The notes under the pieces are model-generated. The model saw only the letters and a list, made by a program, of their open reading frames with translations. It searched no databases and had not been told where the DNA came from. A stretch of 64,000 nt of DNA, taken from positions 1,674,001-1,738,000 of the forward strand of contig CAWKDN010000001.1 in assembly GCA_963848415.1 (NCBI GenBank). Reading direction: 5' to 3'. Below are positions 42,017 to 50,297 of this stretch, in pieces. The position numbers and the translations under genes were made by a program. Positions within the stretch are counted from its first letter, which is position 1. Each line of letters opens with the position of its first letter. The stretch is from CAVQBC01 sp963848415 (GTDB lineage Bacteria > Actinomycetota > Thermoleophilia > Solirubrobacterales > Solirubrobacteraceae).

Positions 42017-43764
42017 TCGACCTCGCGTCGGGTCAGTTGGAATGCCGCCACCGCCGCCCGGACTGTTGGGAAGAGATGATCTGGCCCGATCCGTGCGGTG
42101 AGGCCGGTCTCCGCGAAGATCTCGCGCTGCGGTCCTTTCAGGCGGGCGAGACAGAGCGTGACGCCGCGTCCGTCGAGGTCGGCATGCAGCTGGCTCAGCG
42201 CGTCGATCGCAGTCGCGTCGACGAACGTCCAGGCCTCGGCATTGAGTACCACCCACCTGGCGTCCAGGGCCTCATCGGCGAGCGCGAGCACGCGCTGGCG
42301 CAGGTATTCGGCGTTGACGAAGAAGAGCGGCGCGTCGAAGCGGTAGACGAGCAGGCCATTGTCGGTCTCGGCGCCCTGGAAGCGCTCGATGTCGTGGTAG
42401 CCATCGACGTCCTCGACGCGGCCGAGCACGGCATCGTGCGGTCGCGCGGCGCGGTAGACGAATACGCCGACCGAAAGCGTGATCGCGACGATGACGCCTT
42501 CCAGCACGCCGAAGACGAGCACGCCCCCGAACGCGACGAGCGCGAGACCGACCTCGGCGGGACGAACGTGGCGCAGGCGCCAGATCGAGCGGACGTTGAT
42601 CAGGCCGGCGGCTGCGACGACGATGATCACGCCGAGCGCCGCTTTCGGCAACGGTTCGATCAGCGGCATCGCAACGAGGAGAAAGAGCCCTACCACCGCA
42701 GCGGCGACCACGACCGCACCCTGCGATTTCGCGCCGCTGGAGTCGTTGACAGCAGAACGAGAGTTCGAGGAGGAAACCGGAAACGCACTCGTCAACCCGC
42801 CGATGAGGTTCGCCGCGCCGAGCGCGCTCAGTTCGCGGTTCGGGTCGACCGCGTAGCCGTGCTTGTTCGCGAACGTGCGCACTGTTGCGGTCATGTCGGC
42901 GAAGGCGACGAGCGCGAATGCTCCCGCCGGAAGCAGCAGATCGATGAAGTCCTGTGCTCCGACGCGCGGCCACCCGATCGGCGGCAGGCCGCCCTTCACC
43001 TCCCCGATGACCGCGATCCCGTGAGCTTCGAGATCGGCGGCAGACGCAATGACGAGCGCGACCCCGAGCACCACGAGAGACGCCGGTACCGCGGGAAGGA
43101 AGCGCTTTACGGCAAGCGCAACCGCGAGCAACCCCGCGCTCAGAATCACGGTCGGCCCGTTTGCCTCGCCGAGTTTCGGGACGACCTCCGCGACGATGGC
43201 GAAGAAGTCGCGCGCGTCGACATCGATCCCCAAGAGCTTGCCGAACTGGGAGGCGATCACGATCAGGGCAACCCCGTTGATGTACCCGAGCAGCACCGGC
43301 TTGCCGAAGAAGTCCGCGAAGAACCCCAGACGAAGGAACCCAGCGAGGAAGAGGAGTGCACCCATGACGAGCGCGAGCACCGAAGCGAGGAGGACATAGC
43401 GCGCCGGGGCGACTTCGCCCCCGGCCGTCGCCAGCGGCGCCACCGTCACCGCGGTCATTGCGGCCAGCGTGGAATCGGGGCCGATCACGTGTTGACGCGA
43501 CGTGCCGAGCAACCCATACATCGCCAGCGGAAGGAAAGTCCCATAGAGGCCGTAGACGACCGGCAGCCCGGCCAACTCCGCCATCGCCAGCGACGAGGGC
43601 ACCGCTACCGCGCCGACCGTCACTCCCGCCGTCAGGTCGAAGCGCAGAAACGAGCGTGGGTAGTGCAAGAGCGTCGCCAGCCCCGGTGCCACGTCGGCCA
43701 CCCGCCGCGGCACGAGCGCACGCGCGTGGGCTACTAACGCGGTCGGCGAGCCGGCGGTCTTCAA
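42013..43764 (-). CDS. SulP/SLC26-family anion permease with STAS domain
   Basis: 583 residues. The membrane part (about 30-440) shows the SulP signature at the first helices: FDLTAGVTVGAVAVPSSLAM, AELAGLPVVYGLYGTFLPLA and MYGLLGTSRQHVIGPDSTLA. Also seen are NLIGGLTSAFPVSSSNSRSA and the helix PKAALGVIIVVAAAGLINVR. A cytoplasmic STAS domain (about 455-570) closes it: GLLVYRFDAPLFFVNAEYLR and DATAIDALSQLHADLDGRGV. It transports sulfate, bicarbonate or related anions by symport or exchange. The TTG at 43764 is in frame, but GTG codons at 43713 and 43701 are possible starts; the first codons lie in a repeat also found at 35.6 kb. Confidence 0.9.
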   Translation of the reverse strand: MKTAGSPTALVAHARALVPRRVADVAPGLATLLHYPRSFLRFDLTAGVTVGAVAVPSSLAMAELAGLPVVYGLYGTFLPLAMYGLLGTSRQHVIGPDSTLAAMTAVTVAPLATAGGEVAPARYVLLASVLALVMGALLFLAGFLRLGFFADFFGKPVLLGYINGVALIVIASQFGKLLGIDVDARDFFAIVAEVVPKLGEANGPTVILSAGLLAVALAVKRFLPAVPASLVVLGVALVIASAADLEAHGIAVIGEVKGGLPPIGWPRVGAQDFIDLLLPAGAFALVAFADMTATVRTFANKHGYAVDPNRELSALGAANLIGGLTSAFPVSSSNSRSAVNDSSGAKSQGAVVVAAAVVGLFLLVAMPLIEPLPKAALGVIIVVAAAGLINVRSIWRLRHVRPAEVGLALVAFGGVLVFGVLEGVIVAITLSVGVFVYRAARPHDAVLGRVEDVDGYHDIERFQGAETDNGLLVYRFDAPLFFVNAEYLRQRVLALADEALDARWVVLNAEAWTFVDATAIDALSQLHADLDGRGVTLCLARLKGPQREIFAETGLTARIGPDHLFPTVRAAVAAFQLTRREVE

Positions 43765-43773
43765 GTTCGAGCC
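43704..43773 (+). repeat. Direct repeat copy 2 (partner at 35580-35649)
   Basis: About 70 bp covering the 5' end of the SulP gene, in the same orientation as copy 1, 8.1 kb away. The shared blocks include CGGCACGAGCGC, GTGGGCTA and TAACGCGGT on either side of single-base differences, and TTCGAGCCT at the right end. Confidence 0.7.
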
Positions 43774-43802
43774 TCAGCCGCGTCTGTCACACAGGGCGCG
43801 AA

Positions 43803-45014
43803 CTAGCCGTGGGCGGTGGTCGCTTCGTCGTTCCCAGGGAAGCCGGGCTGAGGCCCTCGATCCGATCCATCCTGAGCCTCCTCCGCCGTGGCACGTGCGC
43901 GGGCCAGGTCGGCTGAGATCCGCACGGCGGCAGCGGTCAGCGGGGCCGCGAGGACGAGCCCGACCGTTCCGAACAGACTGCCCGCCGCGATCGTGACGAT
44001 CAGGACCGCAAGTGGGTGAAGCCCCAGCGTGGCGCCGTAGGCGATCGGCTGGACGATCTGCTGGAGGATGCCGTTGGCGAGCAGGATGATCACGCCCATC
44101 GCGAGTGCGGTCTCCGGACCCTCGGCGCCAAGGGCGATCAATCCCGTGAAGATGCCGGCGGTCCAGGCGCCGATGTACGGGATGTAGGCGGCCAGGAAGT
44201 TGATCACGGCGATCGATCCCGCGTGGGGAACGCCGAGCACCAGCGCGCCGAGTCCGATGACGATGGCGTTGAAGGCCGCCACGATGGTCACGCCGGCGAA
44301 ATAGCCCCGTAGTGACGTGATCACGCGGCCGGTGATCGTGTGCGCGAGCGAGAGCGGGACGCCGAGGTGGCGCTCCCCCCACGTCCTGATCGACGGACCG
44401 TCCTTGAGGAGGAACACGAGGCTGAGCGCGGTGAAGGAGAGGAACGTCACCAGCCCCGCGAGCGCACCGACACCGGTGCCGACACCATCGAGCAGGGCGT
44501 GGAAGGCGTCGCTGAGCGAGGAGCTCGCCTCCTGCTTGGCAGCCTCGGCCGAGCTCGAACTCACGCCCACGTCCACGAGCCAGCCCTCGATCTTGTCCGC
44601 GGCACCTCGGAGATTGGCGGTCAGCTCGTCGGCCTGGCTCGAGATGCCCGCCAGCACCGCCACGACGACCACGACGCCGAGCACGACGACGCTCAGGAGC
44701 ACGATGACCGTTCCCGACCCGCGCCCGACGCCGTGGCGCTCGAGCGAGCCCATCACGGGCGAGAGCACGGCTGCGATGATCGCGGCCGCCATCACCGGCA
44801 GGACGATGGTCTGCGTGAGGGCGAGCATCCACACCGCCCCGACAAGGAACGCCGCGACTCCCACGAGCAGCCAGGACATCCAGCCGAGGTCCCGCAGCCA
44901 CCGAGGAACCGCAAACACGTCCGTAAGTGCGCCCGGCTCGATCTCGACGATATCGCCGTCCGCGCGCTTGTGGTCCTCTCCCTCTCGGTGACGGCGAAGT
45001 CGACCCCGGATCAT
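43803..45014 (-). CDS. AI-2E family transporter
   Basis: 403 residues. N-terminal cytoplasmic segment (to about 45), paired helices MSWLLVGVAAFLVGAVWMLA and TIVLPVMAAAIIAAVLSPVM, a long soluble middle region with helix ADELTANLRGAADKIEGWLV, and the C-terminal permease block: FAGVTIVAAFNAIVIGLGAL, VINFLAAYIPYIGAWTAGIF and NGILQQIVQPIAYGATLGLH, which carries the family's central motif. The substrate is unknown. It is divergent from nothing intact; HdeD lies upstream in the same direction. A remnant of a close paralogue with two in-frame stops is at 53.9 kb. Confidence 0.9.
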   Translation of the reverse strand: MIRGRLRRHREGEDHKRADGDIVEIEPGALTDVFAVPRWLRDLGWMSWLLVGVAAFLVGAVWMLALTQTIVLPVMAAAIIAAVLSPVMGSLERHGVGRGSGTVIVLLSVVVLGVVVVVAVLAGISSQADELTANLRGAADKIEGWLVDVGVSSSSAEAAKQEASSSLSDAFHALLDGVGTGVGALAGLVTFLSFTALSLVFLLKDGPSIRTWGERHLGVPLSLAHTITGRVITSLRGYFAGVTIVAAFNAIVIGLGALVLGVPHAGSIAVINFLAAYIPYIGAWTAGIFTGLIALGAEGPETALAMGVIILLANGILQQIVQPIAYGATLGLHPLAVLIVTIAAGSLFGTVGLVLAAPLTAAAVRISADLARARATAEEAQDGSDRGPQPGFPGNDEATTAHG

Positions 45015-45201
45015 GACCGTGTGTACCTCCTCAACAACCGGCGGCTGCGCAACCGGTGTTCACCGTGACGACCTCCCACCGCGGGGGCCGATCGTGACTG
45101 TCGAGGAGCGATCAGACCGACGCGATTGGTCTTACAGGCAGGCTCGCATCGCGGAAGCGATGGCGCATCGCCTCGTTGGCATGAGATCGCAGTGCCAGAT
45201 G

Positions 45202-45804
45202 TCAACGCACCGATTCGGGCTCGGTGACCGTGCCCGCGAACCGCCGGAGTCGGAGCGCGTCGAGGAGGAGCATCGTCCCGGCAACGAGGCCCCACGCCGC
45301 TGCGAGGAAGCGGACCCACGTCGACGTCGGATCCGACACGAGGATCATCGCGAGCCCGAGTCCGGCGTCGAGCGTCCCGGCGAGGATGCTCTCTTGGTTG
45401 CGCGAGTGCCGGCCGGAGGGTCGATCGTCTCGAAAGCCTCCGAGTATCCGCATCGCCCCTGTCGCGATCGCACCCGCACCCACGAGATCGAGAAGAGCGC
45501 TCGTGCCGACAACATGGTGGAGCGGCTCTCGGGCGAGGAGCGCCACAGCGGCGATCGTTCCTATCGCACCCGCCAGTGCCGCCAAACGCCTCCCGGGGAC
45601 CGCCCGGTTTCGCAAGACCCAGCGGAGCGTGAGCACAGCGCCGATGAGCCAATACACGCCGATGAAGGTCGCAAGCCGCGATTGCCCCGCTCCGGCGACC
45701 AAGAGCGCCCCACCCAGGGACAGCGCAACGACGCCGCGCACGAACGCGAGCCGCCAGGCCGGCCCCGAGGTACCACCGCTCGGGACGACGATCAAATCAG
45801 ACAT
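45202..45804 (-). CDS. HdeD/DUF308-family membrane protein
   Basis: 200 residues with six predicted helices in pairs: WRLAFVRGVVALSLGGALLV, LATFIGVYWLIGAVLTLRWV, LAALAGAIGTIAAVALLARE, LLDLVGAGAIATGAMRILGG, ESILAGTLDAGLGLAMILVS and FLAAAWGLVAGTMLLLDALR. This three-fold paired arrangement with GxYWLIGAxL is that of HdeD (acid-resistance membrane protein) and DUF308 relatives. Role outside enterobacteria is unknown. It runs in the same direction as the AI-2E gene, with a 187-bp gap. Confidence 0.8.
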   Translation of the reverse strand: MSDLIVVPSGGTSGPAWRLAFVRGVVALSLGGALLVAGAGQSRLATFIGVYWLIGAVLTLRWVLRNRAVPGRRLAALAGAIGTIAAVALLAREPLHHVVGTSALLDLVGAGAIATGAMRILGGFRDDRPSGRHSRNQESILAGTLDAGLGLAMILVSDPTSTWVRFLAAAWGLVAGTMLLLDALRLRRFAGTVTEPESVR

Positions 45805-45867
45805 CTCTTTGGTCCTAGACAGCGACGCTCACCGCGAACGTGTCGAGACGACCTCCCCGCGATCGGG

Positions 45868-46692
45868 TCATGTGGCGGCTCCGCCCGCGTCACACGGGAG
45901 GCGTGCGGTGACGCCCGACTCCGCCCGCGCCACGTCGAGCAGACGGAGCGAGCGTTCCATGGCAACGGGCCGGATGCTCCCGACCCCTTGCGCGTAGGGG
46001 TTGTCGAGCGCCTGAATGGCGAGCAGGATCGCGACGAGCACCGTCGTTGCCGAGCCGATGAGCATCGCTTGGGAGCGGGCCAGCTCCGCGCTGTCCGCGA
46101 AGAACAGCATGTACGCGAACACCACACCCGCCGTGAGGAAGAGGACGATCCAAATCGAGGCCGGGATGATGCCCGCAGCCCCGTGGATCCGGTCGCGCCG
46201 GGCTTCTTCGCGATCGGAAGTCTGCTCGAGCCACTTGTCGTAGGCCGACTGCTCGGTCGCGGCCTTGGGCTCCGTGAGCCGGAGGCTCCTGAAGAGGACG
46301 ACCCCCCAGGGGTTGATCAGGTCGCCGGCGCCTCCCTCCTCCATGCGCGGCCACTCCTGGTACGCCACCGAACGCCCGTAGCACACGAGCTCACCGGGCA
46401 CCCGTGCGCGGATCGGCGCCGGAAGGGACTGCGCGGTCTCGAACTGCTGGACGACCGCAAGCGCCTCGGCCTCGGCGCCGCTACGTGACTCGTCGTAGCG
46501 GGTGAAGGCGAGGAAGATCACGAAACCGGCGAAGATCGCGAACCCGGTTGCGAGCACGCCGAACACGCCTGAGGCACGGTCCCCGTCCGCGAAGTAGCTG
46601 CCCGCCGGCGCGCCACGTCGAATCAGGAGCAGCGCGGCTATCGCCAGCGCATCCGCAACCACGAGGATCCCGGAGGCCCAAAGGAGGTTCAT
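45868..46692 (-). CDS. DUF4239 (bestrophin-like) membrane protein
   Basis: 274 residues. Two N-terminal helices (GILVVADALAIAALLLIRRG and VFGVLATGFAIFAGFVIFLA), then a long soluble helical part (SRSGAEAEALAVVQQFETAQ, KAATEQSAYDKWLEQTSDRE), then two C-terminal helices (ASIWIVLFLTAGVVFAYMLF, SQAMLIGSATTVLVAILLAI) and the conserved ALDNPYAQGVGSIRPVAMER. This is DUF4239, related to bestrophin anion channels. ATG at 46692 directly precedes the first helix. One copy of the regional regulatory element lies 111 bp upstream. Confidence 0.85.
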   Translation of the reverse strand: MNLLWASGILVVADALAIAALLLIRRGAPAGSYFADGDRASGVFGVLATGFAIFAGFVIFLAFTRYDESRSGAEAEALAVVQQFETAQSLPAPIRARVPGELVCYGRSVAYQEWPRMEEGGAGDLINPWGVVLFRSLRLTEPKAATEQSAYDKWLEQTSDREEARRDRIHGAAGIIPASIWIVLFLTAGVVFAYMLFFADSAELARSQAMLIGSATTVLVAILLAIQALDNPYAQGVGSIRPVAMERSLRLLDVARAESGVTARLPCDAGGAAT

Positions 46693-46803
46693 CGGCACGC
46701 AGGTTCGAGGCCATTCAGATCGTCCACAGGGCGTGAGGCTCGGCCAGGGTCCGTGGGACGTGATCCCATCACCCTCCACCGTCGCACAGCCGGTCTGGCC
46801 TGC

Positions 46804-46824
46804 CATCGCCCCGACGGCATGAAT
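46804..46824 (-). promoter_or_regulatory. Regional regulatory element, copy 2
   Basis: In the minus direction ATTCATGCCGTCGGGGCGAT followed by G; one base differs from the consensus core. 111 bp before the DUF4239 gene. Confidence 0.6.
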
Positions 46825-46862
46825 TCCTCGCGTCGCCGCGGACGGCAGTCAGCGGCGAGCGG

Positions 46863-47300
46863 TCACGAGCCCGAGCCTCCCTCGGCGAGCGCCGACGCGC
46901 AGTGGGGTTGGAGCGCCTGCAGCGCCGCCAACGTCGCCTCGACCCCTTCCTTGAGCGTCGCACCGTTGATGGCGCCACTGAACGCCGATGGGAACGATTG
47001 CGCGCACGCGGCGGCATTCTCGCGGCTTCGCTTCCGCCGCGGCGGCCTGTGTCTGGAGCTCCTCGGCGGACCCCTTGGCGTCCGCTGCCGCCTGCTCGGC
47101 TTGGTTCAGCTCCTCGGCCGCCTGCTCCGCCGCCTCACTCGCGTCCTGTTGCGCGGCCCCGAGCTGAGCAGTCAGATCGTCATAGGCCGCCTTCGCGGCC
47201 GTAACGGACGCAGCGCTGGTCTCGTCGGCCTGGTCGATCTGTTCCTGCTGGGCGGCGATCTGGGCGTTGGCGTCGTCGAGATCCGAGTTGAGACTGATGA
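46863..47300 (-). pseudogene. Coiled-coil protein remnant, 5'-truncated and frameshifted
   Basis: On the minus strand from about 47300: LNSDLDDANAQIAAQQEQID, QADETSAASVTAAKAAYDDL, TAQLGAAQQDASEAAEQAAE and ELNQAEQAAADAKGSAEELQ, then after a frame change near 47020, ENAAACAQSFPSAFSGAING, ATLKEGVEATLAALQALQPH and CASALAEGGSGS with TGA at 46863-46865. It is Ala/Gln-rich and heptad-like. The N-terminal part, which may have held a signal peptide, is lost at a breakpoint shared with a kinase fragment on the other strand. Confidence 0.6.
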
Positions 47301-47317
47301 CAGCTCTCCGGGCACCA

Positions 47318-47555
47318 TGATGAGCTGCGCTTTGCGGTCACCGACGACGGGATCGGCTGCAACGTCGAGGCGGCTCGACCCTCGGGAGCCGGCTTCGCGA
47401 ACATGCGCGAACGGGTCGCCGTCCTCGGCGGCACGCTGACGATCGACTCGACCCCGGGTCGTGGCATGCAGCTCCGAGGGCGGATCCCGCTCGACGCGCG
47501 AGCCGGGACGAGATCACCGGGCAATCTCAGCGGCTCGTCGCCATGGCGTGGCTAG
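47318..47555 (+). pseudogene. Sensor histidine kinase, C-terminal ATPase fragment
   Basis: About 79 codons on the plus strand read HDELRFAVTDDGIGCNVEAA (G1-type DDGIG box), RPSGAGFANMRERVAVLGGT (G2-type box) and LTIDSTPGRGMQLRGRIPLD, then a TAG at 47553. This is the end of a NarX/DesK-type kinase. Everything upstream of the ATPase N-box is missing. The left border (about 47300-47318) is joined to a truncated gene on the opposite strand. Confidence 0.75.
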
Positions 47556-47588
47556 TCCCGTCGTAGCGGTGGTCCCGACGGGCGAGAG

Positions 47589-47609
47589 GTTCATGCCATC
47601 GGGGCGATG
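47589..47609 (+). promoter_or_regulatory. Regional regulatory element, copy 3
   Basis: Exact consensus core TTCATGCCATCGGGGCGATG, 79 bp before the DUF7144-type gene. About 19 bases further on, GTAGCTT could be the -10 region. Confidence 0.7.
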
Positions 47610-47688
47610 TGCGCCTTGACCAGGCAACGTAGCTTCCGCCGTACGCTCGCCCAACGGGGGCGACGTCGACGGCTTACAGGAGGCAGCG

Positions 47689-48150
47689 ATGAGCACCACC
47701 GACCCCGCGCGGTCGCGCCCGACCGTGCAGCAATACCCGAATGCAGGAGGGGCCGAGTCCAACGGCTACCCGTCCGACGTCACTGCGTCGGGCTGGGTGA
47801 TGTTCGCCGGCGTGATGCTCATGATCGCCGGGACGCTCAACGTCATCGACGGGATCGCCGCCGTGTCGAACTCGACCTTCTTCACGGAGAACGCCAGGTT
47901 CGTGATCAGCGGCCTCAACACTCTGGGCTGGATCCTGATCTTCCTCGGCGTCGGCCAAGGACTGGTGGCGCTGGGTGTATGGGCGCAAGCCAAGGGCGTC
48001 CGCTGGATCGGCGTCGCGATCGCCAGCGCGAACGCCATCATGCAGCTGCTCTTCATCCCTGCGTACCCGTTCTGGTCGCTGTCAATCTTCACGCTGGACA
48101 TCCTCGTCATCTACGGCCTGATCGTCCACGGCAAGCGCGCGGAGGCGTGA
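47689..48150 (+). CDS. DUF7144-type four-helix membrane protein
   Basis: 153 residues. After a polar N-terminus (MSTTDPARSRPTVQQYPNAG) come four membrane helices: GWVMFAGVMLMIAGTLNVID, TLGWILIFLGVGQGLVALGV, WIGVAIASANAIMQLLFIPA and SLSIFTLDILVIYGLIVHGK. The pattern matches the actinobacterial DUF7144 group of small membrane proteins; function unknown. A good ribosome-binding site (GGAGGCAGCG) precedes the ATG. The stop overlaps the next gene's GTG (GTGA), so it is coupled to a STAS protein. A degraded copy of both genes exists at 56.2-56.8 kb. Confidence 0.85.
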   Translation: MSTTDPARSRPTVQQYPNAGGAESNGYPSDVTASGWVMFAGVMLMIAGTLNVIDGIAAVSNSTFFTENARFVISGLNTLGWILIFLGVGQGLVALGVWAQAKGVRWIGVAIASANAIMQLLFIPAYPFWSLSIFTLDILVIYGLIVHGKRAEA

Positions 48151-48599
48151 GCGCGTTCACGCTCGAGCTGAGCACCGCCGGCCGCGACACGCAGATCGCC
48201 GCGGCTGGCGGCGCTGTCGCGCTGACCGAGGCCCGACGGCTCGAGCGCGGCATCGTCGCGGGGATCAGCCATGGACGGACTCGCGTGGTGCTTGACCTCA
48301 CGAAGGTCACCGCCGTGGGTCCAGGGCTGCTCGGGGTCCTTCTGCGCCTTCGACGCGGCGTGACGCGCGTCGGCGGCACGCTCGTTCTTGTCGTGGCCGG
48401 GCCACCCGTTTCGGACCTGGTCGAGGCATCCCTCCTCGCGACACTGATCCAGGTTGCCGGCGACCGGACCCAGGCGCTCGCCCTCGTCGGCGAGGAGGAG
48501 GAAGGCGCGCCTGTCGGCGTTCGCCGGCCAGTCCGAACCGAGGCTACGCGAGCGCCAGGGCGCCGTTCAGCCCGCGACGATGCTACGACTCGTTGGTGA
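48147..48599 (+). CDS. STAS-domain protein (anti-sigma factor antagonist type)
   Basis: 150 residues from a GTG overlapping the upstream stop. FTLELSTAGRDTQIAAAGGA and VALTEARRLERGIVAGIS form the first half of a STAS domain, then RTRVVLDLTKVTAVGPGLLG and VLLRLRRGVTRVGGTLVLVV. In classical antagonists the phosphorylated serine sits at the DLTxVxxxDSSG position; here it reads DLTKVTAVGPGLLG, with no serine, so regulation by an RsbW-like kinase would have to differ. The tail after about 115 is Arg-rich and unconserved. It likely works with the coupled membrane protein, perhaps in stress signalling. Confidence 0.8.
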   Translation: MSAFTLELSTAGRDTQIAAAGGAVALTEARRLERGIVAGISHGRTRVVLDLTKVTAVGPGLLGVLLRLRRGVTRVGGTLVLVVAGPPVSDLVEASLLATLIQVAGDRTQALALVGEEEEGAPVGVRRPVRTEATRAPGRRSARDDATTRW

Positions 48600-48629
48600 A
48601 CTCGGCTCCGAGCAACGCGGGGAGAACCG

Positions 48630-49278
48630 CTAGGTCGGCGTGCCGGCGTTGTCGGGTGGCGCCGGGATCGCGCGCGAGCCCGCGGCTCGCTCGAGCTCGG
48701 AGGCGCAGCCAACCTGGGCGGCGGCGGGCCGGCAATCGTCGAGCAGGTGCATCAGCGCGTCCCATGCCGGGTGCCCCGCCGACGTGCGATAGTCGATGAG
48801 CTGCGCGAGCATGCCGTCGCGCGCGGCCAAGAACCGGTGCTCTGCAAGCACCTCGGGTCCGATGTCGCTCGTGCCCCACGCGTGCGCATGGCGGTGGATG
48901 AGGCACTGGACGATGGCGGCCAGTGCAGCGGCGTCGGCGACGCGAGACTGTGCGTCCATGATCCGGACCTCGACGGTGCCGAGCCGCGGACGCAGCGGGC
49001 ATCCCACCAGAGGAATCCGGGGTCCGGGATCGCCTCCGAGCGCAGCATCGGTTCGACCGCCGGTGCGTAGTCGGTGTAGTCGCCGAAGCGCCGCGGAATA
49101 CCGACACGCGGAAACATCGAGAAGATCGGTGTGCGGATCGAGGCGAAGCCGGAGGCCTGTGTGGATCGAGGAGCATGATCTCGTCCTCGATGCCGACGGT
49201 GCACGGGTGCTCGGCGACCGCCTCGTTCCAGCGGGCCCACACCTGGAGCTTCGTCGCGCGCGCCTCGCGGTCACGCAT
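48630..49278 (-). pseudogene. Glutamate-cysteine ligase (GCS2/YbdK type) remnant with internal deletion
   Basis: N-terminal piece MRDREARATKLQVWARWNEA, VAEHPCTVGIEDEIMLLDPH (the start of a carboxylate-amine ligase) is followed, after loss of about 130 residues and with frame changes, by RTPIFSMFPRVGIPRRFGDY, TDYAPAVEPMLRSEAIPDPG, FLWWDARLRPRLGTVEVRIM (the conserved C-terminal motif) and DAQSRVADAAALAAIVQCLI. The ATP-grasp-like catalytic centre is partly deleted. Its start overlaps the end of the upstream glutamine amidotransferase, so the two once formed an operon. Confidence 0.8.
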
Positions 49279-50137
49279 GCGGCAAGGACGCCACGGCGCT
49301 ACGAGCGGGGGGCTGGGGTTGGAACGCCTGGTGTTCCAGCACGCCGCCACGGCGCACGATCACTGCGGTCGCCGGGGCGATCTCTTGCCAGTCCCCCGGC
49401 AGATCCGAGAACGGCTCGGACACGATCACCCGGTCGTCGGGGCTCAGGCGCTGGGCGCGCGCGTCGTCGGGATGCAGGCGGCGGACCGAGTCCACGTCCG
49501 CCGAGGCGAACAGCGAGCGCGGGCGCCCATTGGTCGCGTAGCGTACGGCCCACAGACGGGTGCCGTCCGAGATACCGAAGCTGCCCTGCACCGGGTCTTC
49601 CACGCCGAGGCGGGCGGCGGTCGCCTCGATCAGGCCGACAGTCCGCTCCAGTGCCGAGATCGGGTCCTCCTCGAGCCCGAACGTGAGCGCGAGGTAGAAG
49701 ACGACCTCGGTATCTGTTGAGCCGTGGACCTCCGCGAACAGCGCAGGGTCGATCGCCAGCATCAATTCTCGCCTGAGCACACGGAAGTCCGCGATGAAGC
49801 CGTTGTGGACGAACAGCCACTGTCCGTGCCGGAAGGGATGGCAGTTGGTCTGCTGCACCGGCGAGCCGATCGCCGCCCGCACGTGCGCGAGGAACAGCGG
49901 CGACTCGATGTGCGCCGCCAGCTCGCGCAGGTTCGTGTCGGCCCACGCCGGCGCCACGCTGTGATAGACGGCCGGGCCCTCGCCCGAGCCATACCAGCCG
50001 ATGCCGAAGCCGTCGCCGTTGGTCGGCTCCGCGCCCATGCGGGCGTGAAGGCTCTGGTCCACGATCCCGTGCTTCGTCTTGAAGACCACCTCGTCGATCA
50101 GCACCGGCTGTCCAAACCACGCCATCCAGCGACACAT
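49271..50137 (-). CDS. Class II glutamine amidotransferase (YafJ/EgtC type)
   Basis: 288 residues. The catalytic cysteine is residue 2 (MCRWMAWFGQPVLIDEVV), as needed for an N-terminal nucleophile after Met removal. Conserved glutaminase motifs follow: EPTNGDGFGIGWYGSGEG, LFLAHVRAAIGSPVQQTNCH, PFRHGQWLFVHNGFIADFRV, EVHGSTDTEVVFYLALTFGL. ATG at 50137 has GAGGAG seven bases upstream. Such stand-alone enzymes hydrolyse gamma-glutamyl amides, as EgtC does in ergothioneine synthesis. The next gene was a glutamate-cysteine ligase, so a gamma-glutamyl thiol pathway is plausible, but it is now broken. A variant regulatory element lies 73 bp upstream. Confidence 0.88.
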   Translation of the reverse strand: MCRWMAWFGQPVLIDEVVFKTKHGIVDQSLHARMGAEPTNGDGFGIGWYGSGEGPAVYHSVAPAWADTNLRELAAHIESPLFLAHVRAAIGSPVQQTNCHPFRHGQWLFVHNGFIADFRVLRRELMLAIDPALFAEVHGSTDTEVVFYLALTFGLEEDPISALERTVGLIEATAARLGVEDPVQGSFGISDGTRLWAVRYATNGRPRSLFASADVDSVRRLHPDDARAQRLSPDDRVIVSEPFSDLPGDWQEIAPATAVIVRRGGVLEHQAFQPQPPARSAVASLPHA

Positions 50138-50210
50138 TTCATGCTCCTCGTTCGGGGTGGATCCGGAATGGGACTCGAACTCCGAGACTCGCCGGAACCG
50201 CGTGTGCGCG

Positions 50211-50231
50211 CATCGCCCCGGTCGGACGAAC
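50211..50231 (-). promoter_or_regulatory. Regional regulatory element, copy 4 (variant)
   Basis: In the minus direction GTTCGTCCGACCGGGGCGAT followed by G; the right half CGGGGCGATG is exact. 73 bp before the glutamine amidotransferase gene. Confidence 0.55.
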
Positions 50232-50297
50232 TCGACACCGGTTTGGGCGACGATGCATGCCGTGACGGCACCCGCGGCGAGAAGCTCCCCCTGGCCG

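Noticed and set aside
42037..43737. A 566-codon plus-strand frame
   Set aside because: Antisense to the SulP permease, whose helices and STAS domain are unambiguous.
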